Shown piece after piece: positions 1 through 6,169 of a stretch of 37,152 nt of DNA. The translations under genes and the position numbers were made by a program. Position 1 is the stretch's first letter. Each line of letters begins with the position of its first letter. This DNA is from a virus. The notes under the pieces are model-generated. The model was not told where the DNA came from. It did not search any database and saw only the letters and a list, made by a program, of their open reading frames with translations. The DNA is taken from the IMG/VR virus record IMGVR_UViG_3300034044_000059, positions 1 through 37,152 of that record. The stretch is one strand, 5' to 3'.

Positions 1-608
1 AGCATAACTGCTATTGCAGTTGCATCATCAGCGCCTAAGCAACTAGGCATATAGGGGTTGGGGACTACAAGACCAAATCTTTGAGATAATCCATAATCCT
101 GAAATTTTTGGGGCTGTGTCGGTTGTACCCCGTCACGTTTATGTTTACTGTCATAATGCGCTGTATCTAAGGATAAAAAACCTTTGTCATTAAGAAAAAC
201 ACGTTGATAAACGTCATCCGTGGGGGAATGCACTGTGTCTAAGTGACCTACGTGTAAGACACGATTTTCTTGGTCACCCGCTATTTTAATATAATAATTA
301 CCAAAGCTGTCTTGGGTGTAGTGAGCACCTAATTCGGCTAGGCGTGGCTCAAACCAATCGGTAAGAAAGCGTTTCTCACCAACACCACCATGCCCACGAC
401 GATAGCGACAAGCTTGGATTAAATACTGTTTAACAGTGTGGTGATAAGCTAAAGCGTTAGGGTCTTTAACATCCCCTAACTCAGGCGTTGGCTCAGTTAC
501 AGGCGTTATGATTAATGGTAGTGTCATTGAAAGTGGTACAGCCTCGGGAATACCCTTAGTACCTTTAGTCCAGTTAGTTGGTTTTGTGTGTTTATTGTGT
601 AAAGACAT
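1..608 (-). CDS. M20/M28-clan zinc metallopeptidase, 3' part outside window
   Basis: This open frame starts at ATG 608 and runs off the left edge, so only about 202 N-terminal residues are visible. Two signatures of co-catalytic zinc peptidases can be read: H-L-D-T-V at about residues 122-126 (metal His and Asp) and L-G-A-D-D at 191-195 (bridging Asp). These match the M20/M28/M42 clan of amino- and carboxypeptidases or deacetylases. Such genes occur in phages as accessory proteins; the substrate cannot be inferred here. The start has an AAAGGA Shine-Dalgarno sequence followed by TTCAACAATG, a degenerate copy of the phage's TCGACGATG start motif. A hairpin leader lies directly upstream. It is the last visible gene of the minus-strand cluster. 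The fold is fairly sure; the role is unknown. Confidence 0.75.
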   Translation of the reverse strand, partial: MSLHNKHTKPTNWTKGTKGIPEAVPLSMTLPLIITPVTEPTPELGDVKDPNALAYHHTVKQYLIQACRYRRGHGGVGEKRFLTDWFEPRLAELGAHYTQDSFGNYYIKIAGDQENRVLHVGHLDTVHSPTDDVYQRVFLNDKGFLSLDTAHYDSKHKRDGVQPTQPQKFQDYGLSQRFGLVVPNPYMPSCLGADDATAIAVM

Positions 609-645
609 TGTTGAATCCTTTGAGATATATAATCTCAGTTATTAA
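606..645 (-). promoter_or_regulatory. Stem-loop leader, copy 3
   Basis: Read on the minus strand: TTAATAACT, then a hairpin GAGAT-TATAT-ATCTC (plus coordinates 622-636), then AAAGGA and TTCAACAATG. The layout matches the leaders at 2598 and 3332, but the stem sequence differs while pairing is kept. Just upstream (651-675) is a further GGGGTTT/AAACCCC inverted repeat. Confidence 0.6.
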
Positions 646-700
646 GTTGTGGGGTTTCTCTTTTGGGAAAACCCCTTTTGTGGTGTAATACTCTACGTTA

Positions 701-757
701 TTGGGGGTCATTGACCCCCGAGGCTAGTATTGGGGTCATTGACCCCCGATGCTAGTT
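701..757. repeat. Tandem pair of GGGGTCATTGACCCC palindromes
   Basis: Two near-identical units of about 29 bp lie head to tail. Each holds the palindrome GGGGTCATTGACCCC (703-719 with five G/C per side; 732-746) followed by CGAGGCTAGT or CGATGCTAGT. Related palindromes lie at 2661, 3391, 5171, 5345 and 6061. The pair fills the gap between the 612-residue gene and the peptidase gene. No T-run follows, so simple intrinsic terminators are unlikely; operator or RNA hairpin is more likely. Confidence 0.7.
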
Positions 758-761
758 AGTA

Positions 762-2600
762 CTAAGCAGCATCTTCCTCAGGCTTGTTTAAATAAAAACA
801 ATCCTTAGCTTTGTCATAGTACAATTCGTCCATAGGGTGATATTCATCGTCTTCCTGAGCAATCGCCCAGCGTTTATAGCTAGCCCAATCTTCTAAATCA
901 GATTCAAAGATATAATCCTCCCCATCTGGGGTTTGTATAGCTTCATCAGTATAAAGACACTTCTCTAAGTAGCTTGAGTACACAGTGTCCTCCTCTAGAT
1001 ACCAGCTTTCACAACCGTAAGAATCAGTAGCTCTAACGTGTTGGTGTGCTTCGTGGTACTCAGCTTCATTACTTTCTAAATAATAATCAACCTCAAGTTC
1101 ATCATACAAAACATAACCATTATCCACGGCTAAATCTGAGATGAAGTCATTTTCATACTCTGAAAAATGACAACAGCTCTTATCAAAAGCTTCGTTGTAA
1201 TAACAACAACGTTGCCATGTACAATCCTCGTCATCCTCATAGAAGTACTCTTGTTCATAATAATCTGGAACCGCGTCATCCACGTGAAGGTACTCCTGAC
1301 GAGATTCACACCAAACTACATCTTCTTCATCATAGTACTCCTGACGCGTTTCTACGTAGACTCTATGGTCGTTCTCTTGGGCATCTGGAATAATACCCCC
1401 TTTGTGTCGATAGGCTTCTTTGAGTGAGCAACTAGGTCTATAAGGACGACCAACACCATAATCTTCGGTTGGTTCAACACATAGAATGCAACGACTAAGA
1501 ACCCCCAATTTCTCTGTATCACCACAAACTAATAATTTGTCCGTTTGTGTTGCAATCCCCTCAGGGATAACTGTGTTTATTAGCGTTTCACTACTATTTA
1601 TGCTTGAGGAAGATTCTAGCCTATCAGACCAAATAACTTGGTTTCTATATTCGAGGTTATTATCCACGTAAGGCAGAACTAGGACTCCCTCGTTACTATA
1701 GATAGCATTTAAAACACCACCTGTTAGGCTATTGTTGAAACCCATAGCTTTTATTTCTTCACTTACTCCATCATAAACACGACCATAATAATTATGGTTG
1801 CCCCCGTAAGGCTTCATCTCACGGTCAAATAGTAAGATGGTGCGAATATCGAACGGATATTCGTCGTCTTCCCACTCACTGTGATGAATTTTGGTGATCA
1901 AACCCAAACGCAAGTTAGGGCTGTTTTCGTATGTTTCCAGTGGATGAATCCACTTGGCATCCCCTGTGTATTTATCTGCATTTGGTCTAGGGTGCTGGTA
2001 AGCATCATTTGTCCGAGACATACATGATGAAACATTCCGTAAATTTTCAAACATTCGATAGTGCTTTGGAATGTGACAGTTAGTGGTATACAAGTACCAC
2101 GTATGCCCTAACGATGAAATATACTCTTGGATAGCTGCTACCCAAGCATCATAGCTATAGTGTTTGTCTTTGAATGGGAACTTGATATCCCCAAAGTCGT
2201 CTTTGAAGTCGCCATAAACGCGACCTAAAGAAACTTCCGATTTAACGCGACACTCTGTAGGGACGCCATTTACTGTTTCCCCCAATACACAGTAGGAATA
2301 TAGCCACTCGTCCACGGGGACGTTTCTCTCCTGTTTTAACCTGCGTAGGGTGCTAGGCGCTAAATTAAAATAAAATGCTGTTTTATACATCAGAATTTTA
2401 GATTTCTTCAAACACTTCATTTCAGAAGCGTCTAAAATTCGTAACTTACCACTAAAGATATTAAAACTTTTACGCACTTCGCTCACAATATCAGTTGGAT
2501 CTCCAGTTGACGCGCATTTAAATGGCTCGTCACGACCATCAATTGCCATGCTTGTAAGCACAGATTTTTTTAAAATTTCGTAGGTTTTTTCAGTAAACAT
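762..2600 (-). CDS. Acidic repeat phage protein of unknown function, 612 aa
   Basis: I do not recognise a characterised family. The middle part (about residues 190-350) holds a serine-Cys-Met motif, then HPLETYENSPNLRLGLI, a YGRVYDG segment and VLPYVDN. This order reminds me of an uncharacterised protein found in many tailed phages; that is recollection, not a search. The C-terminal third (about 415-600) is extremely rich in Asp, Glu, Tyr and Cys. It is built of degenerate units of about 18-22 residues, such as the paired RQEYYDEEDVVW and RQEYLHVDDAV. Such a chain would be strongly negative at neutral pH, so a DNA-mimic or protein-sequestering role is conceivable. The start carries AAAGGAATCGACGATG and the stem-loop leader. 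It is probably an early gene. Confidence 0.85.
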   Translation of the reverse strand: MFTEKTYEILKKSVLTSMAIDGRDEPFKCASTGDPTDIVSEVRKSFNIFSGKLRILDASEMKCLKKSKILMYKTAFYFNLAPSTLRRLKQERNVPVDEWLYSYCVLGETVNGVPTECRVKSEVSLGRVYGDFKDDFGDIKFPFKDKHYSYDAWVAAIQEYISSLGHTWYLYTTNCHIPKHYRMFENLRNVSSCMSRTNDAYQHPRPNADKYTGDAKWIHPLETYENSPNLRLGLITKIHHSEWEDDEYPFDIRTILLFDREMKPYGGNHNYYGRVYDGVSEEIKAMGFNNSLTGGVLNAIYSNEGVLVLPYVDNNLEYRNQVIWSDRLESSSSINSSETLINTVIPEGIATQTDKLLVCGDTEKLGVLSRCILCVEPTEDYGVGRPYRPSCSLKEAYRHKGGIIPDAQENDHRVYVETRQEYYDEEDVVWCESRQEYLHVDDAVPDYYEQEYFYEDDEDCTWQRCCYYNEAFDKSCCHFSEYENDFISDLAVDNGYVLYDELEVDYYLESNEAEYHEAHQHVRATDSYGCESWYLEEDTVYSSYLEKCLYTDEAIQTPDGEDYIFESDLEDWASYKRWAIAQEDDEYHPMDELYYDKAKDCFYLNKPEEDAA

Positions 2601-2637
2601 CGTCGATTCCTTTAGGGCATTTAGCCCAGTTGTTTAA
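2598..2637 (-). promoter_or_regulatory. Stem-loop leader, copy 1
   Basis: Minus strand: TTTAAACAACT, hairpin GGGC-TAAAT-GCCC (2615-2627), then TAAAGGAATCGACGATG, where ATG is the start of the 612-residue gene. A second small hairpin, GACC-TTTA-GGTC, lies just upstream (2642-2653). Copies 2 (3332) and 3 (606) have the same layout with different stem sequences. Confidence 0.65.
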
Positions 2638-2660
2638 ATAAGACCTAAAGGTCAAGTTTG

Positions 2661-2675
2661 GGGGTCATTGACCCC
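2661..2675. repeat. GGGGTCATTGACCCC palindrome
   Basis: A perfect 15-bp dyad with a single central base, in the gap between the 193- and 612-residue genes. Next to it (2685-2703) is a GAGGG/CCCTC hairpin followed on the minus strand by TGTTTTAA, perhaps a weak terminator for the 193-residue gene. Confidence 0.65.
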
Positions 2676-2752
2676 GAGTTAAAACAGGAGGGTTTATCCC
2701 TCAGGTTTGTTTAAGAAAGACTTCTGATCATCTTCTGACCAGTAGAGCCCAT

Positions 2753-3334
2753 CTATAGACTTTGGCTTGTGTCAGTTTTACTGGCGCGACCATAGGTAGC
2801 TGACCAAAACTTTAAGTCATCCTTATAAATTAAAGTTTTATTGTCAGGTGCAAGGGTGGTTGAATCCCCTAAATATATGTATGATATATAGAACTCTGAG
2901 TAAAGTCCTCGGCTCGCAAAGTCCCAGACTTTATTCAAGTCCTTTGTCGTGAACATAGTAATGTTCAATTGTACTCGCATTTTAGCGAGATTTTGGCGTC
3001 TAACATAGTCGTGGGCTATGTTATCCCACACCACGATCCCCGCTTTTACAGTCTCAACTGAAAAATATAACCCCTCAAAGCGACTGTAAATTAAATTAGC
3101 CATTAAATAGGCTTCGTGGTTGACACCACAATAAGCCCATTTGAAGTCTTCATCCCCGATGAATAGTACCTCATCGTAAAAACCACGAATCATGTCATCT
3201 CGTGATATATAGCCACCATAACTGGGGCAATAAACACAATTTGATTTGTGTTCATAGCCTCTGCGGTAAGGAAGATAAATTAAAACCTCAGAGTCTGGGT
3301 TATTAATTGGGATATGGGGACTTGTGTCAGTCAT
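2753..3334 (-). CDS. Hypothetical protein, 193 aa
   Basis: Not recognised. The protein is soluble-looking and rich in Tyr and Asp, with no signal peptide or membrane helix. An early Cys pair (NCVYCPSYGGY, about residues 32-42) and a later lone Cys (WAYCGVN) could bind metal, but no classic zinc motif is complete. The start has AAAGGAATCGACGATG, identical over 17 bases to the start of the next gene, and follows stem-loop leader copy 2. It is the first gene of the left minus-strand cluster and lies next to a candidate promoter with an overlapping palindrome, so early expression is likely. Confidence 0.8.
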   Translation of the reverse strand: MTDTSPHIPINNPDSEVLIYLPYRRGYEHKSNCVYCPSYGGYISRDDMIRGFYDEVLFIGDEDFKWAYCGVNHEAYLMANLIYSRFEGLYFSVETVKAGIVVWDNIAHDYVRRQNLAKMRVQLNITMFTTKDLNKVWDFASRGLYSEFYISYIYLGDSTTLAPDNKTLIYKDDLKFWSATYGRASKTDTSQSL

Positions 3335-3370
3335 CGTCGATTCCTTTAGAGCCTTTGGCTCAGTTATTAA
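3332..3370 (-). promoter_or_regulatory. Stem-loop leader, copy 2
   Basis: Minus strand: TTAATAACT, hairpin GAGCC-AAA-GGCTC (3349-3361), then TAAAGGAATCGACGATG. All five base pairs of the stem are kept, although the sequence differs from copies 1 and 3. That pattern favours a selected RNA structure over a DNA site. Confidence 0.65.
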
Positions 3371-3374
3371 TTTA

Positions 3375-3405
3375 GGTCAGTGACCAGTAAGGGGTCATTG
3401 ACCCC
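3375..3405. repeat. Two palindromes at the start of the left minus-strand cluster
   Basis: GGGGTCATTGACCCC (3391-3405) and a shorter relative GGTCAGTGACC (3375-3385) have centres 18 bp apart. The first would overlap the transcription start of the candidate promoter at 3411-3437, as an operator would. Confidence 0.6.
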
Positions 3406-3410
3406 TGAAA

Positions 3411-3437
3411 TTTATAGCAGTTTAAAAAAAGATACAA
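3411..3437 (-). promoter_or_regulatory. Candidate sigma70-type promoter for the left cluster
   Basis: Minus strand: TTGTAT (3437-3432), a 15-bp spacer, then TATAAA (3416-3411). The spacer is short, so this is tentative. A start of transcription near 3404 would fall inside the palindrome 3391-3405. Confidence 0.35.
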
Positions 3438-3719
3438 GTTTTTTATTAAACTACAGGGTTTAAATTTAAATGAGTTGTGTTGGCAACCCATTAAATGCTC
3501 ACGAGGCTATCAAACGAGCACAAGGAGCTGTTTTATTGGGTAGTTAACCCAATCATACCACTTTTGTTTTAAAGTGGCTTAAAAAGCGTTATAGAGCTTT
3601 TAAGTATTTTGGTGTCCCAAATGGTTTGCCCTCTTTGGTGTTTAGTTGTGGTTGTCGCGTTGATACCACTTTTAAAATAAATATTGATACTAAGTAAGCA
3701 ATAACTAGAACACCAAATT

Positions 3720-3747
3720 AAAATCGAAAATCGAAAATCGAAAATCG
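3720..3747. repeat. Heptamer AAAATCG, 4 tandem copies
   Basis: Four exact head-to-tail copies of AAAATCG lie in an A-rich stretch. The unit length, 7 bp, equals that of the second array at 5029. Confidence 0.85.
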
Positions 3748-3956
3748 AAATATAAAAAATTTTGCATGTTGTTTTTAAAACCTAAGAAACTAGAAAATTG
3801 AAACTCAAAACTAAGGACAAAAAACAACAACAAAAAACAACGATAGAAATAGAGACAAAATAAAAACCAAAAAACAAAAATTGGTTTAAGAAAATAAATC
3901 AAGGCTAAAAAAGAGTACTGGTCAAACCAGTTGAGCTTAATCAGGTGATTTAGGAA

Positions 3957-4232
3957 AAGTGCACACTTTCGCCCCTAATGAAAAATACATTATATATATA
4001 TATAGAAAAAGTTTTTTTTGTGTGCACTTTTTCACTTTTTTGCTCTTTTCCTAGAGCTGGTGCGGTTTGTAGGCGTTTTTTGGTCATTTTTGGTGATTTG
4101 TGCACTTTTTTGAAAATCGTAGCTCTTAAACCCCTGAAACCATTAGGAAAGTTTGCGGAATGAGGGGTAAAAATAGCCCTTTTTCACCTGATTTTTTTAG
4201 AATAAATACTCTAAAAAGTTTGTGTGCACTTT
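3957..4232. repeat. Four dispersed GTGCAC boxes
   Basis: The GTGCAC core occurs at about 3959, 4022, 4100 and 4223, each next to T- or A-rich flanks (for example AAAGTGCACACTTT at 3957-3970 and TTTGTGTGCACTTT at 4219-4232). Recurrence of a palindromic hexamer with similar flanks within 280 bp suggests protein-binding sites. Confidence 0.5.
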
Positions 4233-4316
4233 GCTTTTTTCCGTCCAAAAAATTAATGCTTTATTAACACTTTATTAACAGTGTTTTTGGTTATTTTTTG
4301 ACCAGTTTTACCGCTG

Positions 4317-4325
4317 TTATACACA
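4317..4325 (+). other. DnaA-box match TTATACACA
   Basis: A perfect match to the TTATNCACA DnaA-box consensus inside the AT-rich region and beside the inverted and direct repeats. One 9-mer of this kind can occur by chance; its context raises its value. Confidence 0.45.
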
Positions 4326-4384
4326 ACAAAAAATGCTTAAAAATCCCTAAAAAACCCTAAAAATTCGACCCGATTATTAACAAT

Positions 4385-4520
4385 CACGCCTAGTTTTTGA
4401 CGCTATTTTCAGCGCCATTTCTCTTAAATCACACCCTGAAATAGACTAAATCCTCATCGAAAATCGACAAAAACCCTCTGCAGATTTAGGCTATTTCAGG
4501 GTGTGTATTAGCTAGGCGTG
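4385..4520. repeat. Large nested inverted repeat (cruciform-forming)
   Basis: An outer pair, CACGCCTAG (4385-4393) and CTAGGCGTG (4512-4520), encloses an inner pair of 23-bp arms (4430-4452 and 4483-4505) matching at 22 of 23 positions. The central loop is about 30 nt. A small CGCT/AGCG hairpin (4401-4414) lies in the left spacer. The inner arms begin with CACACCCTGAAATAG. No open reading frame uses this segment. It could be an origin structure, a recombination site or a structured RNA. Confidence 0.75.
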
Positions 4521-4658
4521 GGTTCATGGCGTGGCAAATAGAACTTTACAAGGCTGGTTTATAACTCGTATAGTGCCAAATTATGCTTTAAATAGTAGAG
4601 GTAGTGCTCGGTTTGGGTTTATAGCACCCACCCCAGGCTGCTGATTTTACTACAAAAA

Positions 4659-4832
4659 GTGGTCAAATTCACCAAAAAGTGGTCAAATTAACCAACACTT
4701 GGTCAAACTCACCAACCTACACCTCAAAAACCACCAAAAACACCTAAAAACACGCCTAAAACCAGCCACTAAATTAGTCAAATACACTAACTTAGTGGTC
4801 AATCTAACCACTGAGTTGGTCAATTTGACCAA
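4659..4832. repeat. Iteron-like GGTCAA repeats in two triplets
   Basis: The GTCAA core occurs at 4662, 4682 and 4702 (period 20) and at 4777, 4798 and 4819 (period 21). The first three read GTGGTCAAATTCACC, GTGGTCAAATTAACC and TTGGTCAAACTCACC. The last is a perfect 17-bp palindrome, TTGGTCAATTTGACCAA (4816-4832). Spacing of two helical turns puts all copies of a triplet on one DNA face, as expected for initiator or repressor binding. The half-site GGTCA is shared with the GGGGTCATTGACCCC palindromes. Confidence 0.7.
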
Positions 4833-4840
4833 TCCGTTAC

Positions 4841-5008
4841 TTATCGACTAAAAAACTCGACAAGTAACACGGCTAAAATCCCTAGAATACAGCTATTTAA
4901 GCTGTATTCTGTTCTAAACTCGTTACCCCAATCTAGGATTAGGGCAAACACACTAACTATGCAAACCATTACCAGCGTTATTAGCGTAGTTAAATTTAGT
5001 ATAATCAT
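4841..5008 (-). CDS. Small two-helix membrane protein, 55 aa
   Basis: A short gene that is easy to overlook. ATG 5008 is preceded by AAGGATTCGACG, so it has both a Shine-Dalgarno sequence and the phage's TCGACGATG start motif; this decides the start. The protein has one hydrophobic segment at about residues 8-25 and a second at about 40-53, joined by a charged loop (LDWGNEFRTEYSL). It ends in FFSR. Two short helices with a small loop are compatible with a holin-like, antiholin or superinfection-exclusion protein, but nothing else supports one of these. Its 3' end adjoins the iteron repeats and its 5' leader contains the AAGGCGT array. I do not recognise a family. Confidence 0.6.
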   Translation of the reverse strand: MIILNLTTLITLVMVCIVSVFALILDWGNEFRTEYSLNSCILGILAVLLVEFFSR

Positions 5009-5028
5009 CGTCGAATCCTTATTATTAC

Positions 5029-5084
5029 ACGCCTTACGCCTTACGCCTTACGCCTTACGCCTTACGCCTTACGCCTTACGCCTT
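5029..5084. repeat. Heptamer ACGCCTT, 8 perfect tandem copies
   Basis: Eight identical 7-bp units (AAGGCGT on the minus strand) start 21 bp upstream of the ATG of the 55-residue gene and lie in its leader. Perfect identity suggests recent slippage expansion or selection. The ACGCC core recurs in many other places between 4385 and 6410. Confidence 0.9.
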
Positions 5085-5093
5085 GCCCTTGTA

Positions 5094-5160
5094 CCAGTAA
5101 GTACCTCTTGAGCCACACGCTAGGCTCAGGTTTTGGTGTAGTTGCAGGTGTAATTACTGG
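5094..5160 (-). other. Structured leader segment (branched inverted repeat)
   Basis: Arms 5094-5104 and 5150-5160 pair at 10 of 11 positions and enclose an inner GAGCC/GGCTC hairpin (5110-5114, 5123-5127). It lies upstream of the ACGCCTT array in the leader of the 55-residue gene. It is not a tRNA: there is no T-loop sequence or anticodon arm. A structured regulatory RNA is possible. Confidence 0.45.
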
Positions 5161-5170
5161 AGCGAGGCGT

Positions 5171-5187
5171 GGGGTTCATTGAACCCC
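5171..5187. repeat. GGGGTTCATTGAACCCC palindrome
   Basis: A variant of the recurring palindrome with a symmetric extra T/A in the arms (8-1-8 dyad), so dyad symmetry is kept although the sequence has changed. The following 5188-5344 is AT-rich, with no gene that I can support. Confidence 0.6.
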
Positions 5188-5341
5188 TTTTCCGCATAAA
5201 TACATGTACAAAAAATAGCCCAGATTTTTCTTCACGCGGAAAATTAACGCCTCGCGTTTATATAAAAAATAATTAAAAAAATATAAAATCGAATTTTGAA
5301 GATAAAAAAAACCACAAAATATGCGATTTTTTTTCTTTTGG

Positions 5342-5364
5342 CTAGGGGATCAATGACCCCCTAG
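5342..5364. repeat. CTAGGGG...CCCCTAG palindrome downstream of the 223-aa gene
   Basis: Outer arms CTAGGGG and CCCCTAG surround the TCAATGA core found in the other palindromes. It lies 10 bp past the stop of the minus-strand gene at 5374. No T-run follows on the minus strand. Confidence 0.55.
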
Positions 5365-5373
5365 TTGATTGGG

Positions 5374-6045
5374 CTAGGCTTGGAAATTTTGCCTAGCCAG
5401 ATTGAGGACTGCGGCTTTTGCTATTGCCAATGCCTTTTCTTTTGTTTTTTCCTTTTTTGCTAGTTCAAATATAGCATTGACAGCCTCCAAGGCTGCTGTT
5501 TGGGCTTGTTGGATTACTTCTTTATCCAAAGTTGGTTCAACTTGCGCGGAAACCGCGCTATTGCTTTGTTCCCCGGTTGCCGTTATTTTCTTAGGGTTTT
5601 CTTGCGCGGAAACAGCGCCATTGCTTTGTTCCCCGGTTGCCGTTATTTTCTTAGGGTTTTCTTGCGCTGGTAACTCTTTTTTGGTCATTGCCATTAGTGC
5701 CGTCTCGAGCTCCGTACTATTATTAAAATTATCTACTTTTAATAATTTGAATTTCTCAGGGCAAACGTCCTTAGCCGTTGATGCAATAGCTTGCATCTTG
5801 CGTATACGTTTACAAAATTGATAGGGTGCACTGTCCTTTTTCGGGTTAATTTTATACCCTAAAATATTATACATTTCATCGACCTCATACGGCTCAGCGC
5901 CCAATTTTAGCCGTTGAATAATACCCTTATTAATTGAAAATCTAAGTTTGAGATCACGCTTTTGAAGATTGAAAAGCGCTTTTATGTTTTTGGCTAAAAT
6001 AGTGTCAATAGCCGATAATGTAGCGGTACTGTTAGTAGTAGTCAT
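5374..6045 (-). CDS. Hypothetical protein with 20-residue duplication, 223 aa
   Basis: The ATG at 6045 is preferred over a GTG 47 codons upstream. It has an AAAAGGGA Shine-Dalgarno sequence and GGAATATACAATG, a loose match to the phage's start motif; the upstream extension overlaps promoter-like and hairpin sequences. Residues 1-100 are basic and helical, with a segment resembling a helical nucleic-acid-binding domain (RLKLGAEPYEVDEMYNILGYKI). The middle has two copies of a 20-residue unit beginning AQENPKKITATGEQSN. The C-terminus is an Ala/Glu/Lys-rich helix. I do not recognise a family. Its place between the candidate origin and the helicase gene would suit a replication accessory or DNA-binding protein, but that is a guess. 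Confidence 0.75.
   Translation of the reverse strand: MTTTNSTATLSAIDTILAKNIKALFNLQKRDLKLRFSINKGIIQRLKLGAEPYEVDEMYNILGYKINPKKDSAPYQFCKRIRKMQAIASTAKDVCPEKFKLLKVDNFNNSTELETALMAMTKKELPAQENPKKITATGEQSNGAVSAQENPKKITATGEQSNSAVSAQVEPTLDKEVIQQAQTAALEAVNAIFELAKKEKTKEKALAIAKAAVLNLARQNFQA
5541..5670 (-). repeat. 60-bp tandem duplication within the 223-aa gene
   Basis: Units 5541-5600 and 5601-5660 differ at few positions and are followed by a partial third (5661-5670). The duplication stays in frame and contains GCGCGGAAACCGCGC, itself an inverted repeat in the first unit. It is likely a flexible linker with variable copy number. Confidence 0.85.
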
Positions 6046-6060
6046 TGTATATTCCCTTTT

Positions 6061-6077
6061 GGGGATCATTGACCCCC
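6061..6077. repeat. Palindrome next to the ribosome-binding site of the 223-aa gene
   Basis: On the minus strand GGGGGTCAATGATCCCC can form a 7-bp hairpin that ends just before AAAAGGGA, the Shine-Dalgarno sequence. The position parallels the stem-loop leaders at 606, 2598 and 3332. Upstream in the same leader is a second hairpin (6112-6131, arms GGTGTCAA and TTGACGCC with a TTTT loop). Confidence 0.6.
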
Positions 6078-6169
6078 AGTCGTATAATGGACGGAATTGT
6101 CCCGTGTGCAAGGCGTCAAAAAATTGACACCTTACGTTTGGGGCTAAGCTTCTCTCACCCCATGAACAT

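Larger units (their letters stand above)
3440..4840. other. Non-coding, AT-rich, repeat-dense region; candidate replication origin
   Basis: I find no convincing gene in these 1.4 kb. Visible elements are: consecutive hairpins at 3537-3610 (TTGGGT/ACCCAA, CCACTTT/AAAGTGG, CTTAAAA/TTTTAAG); four copies of AAAATCG; four GTGCAC boxes; long A/T tracts between 3700 and 4370; two TTTATTAACA repeats near 4260; a DnaA-box match; a nested inverted repeat; and two groups of GGTCAA iteron-like repeats. A DnaA box, AT-rich DNA and regularly spaced iterons together are typical of origins that use an initiator protein. The D5 helicase gene lies 2 kb away. No initiator gene is recognised, so the origin call is an inference. 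Confidence 0.5.

Noticed and set aside
1667-1675. DnaA-box-like TTATCCACG in the 612-residue gene
   Set aside because: Last base deviates from TTATNCACA and the site is in coding sequence, without AT-rich flank or iterons.
3472-3549. A 25-codon plus-strand frame starting MSCVGNP
   Set aside because: Too short, no ribosome-binding site, and overlaps the hairpin cluster; kept only as a remote possibility.
3705-3902. A 65-codon minus-strand frame of mostly Phe, Leu and Tyr
   Set aside because: It starts with TTG, has no ribosome-binding site or start motif, and is low-complexity sequence from an A/T-rich, repeat-bearing non-coding stretch.
3978-4163. A 61-codon plus-strand frame with hydrophobic residues
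   Set aside because: No Shine-Dalgarno sequence or start motif; overlaps TATATA runs and GTGCAC boxes, so it is probably a chance frame.
4659-4832. CRISPR array
   Set aside because: The repeats are only about 15 bp, degenerate and spaced 20-21 bp with no unique spacers of constant length; they fit iterons.
5094-5160. Possible tRNA
   Set aside because: The paired ends and inner hairpin suggest a cloverleaf at first glance, but there is no TTCRA T-loop, no anticodon arm and no CCA-type end.
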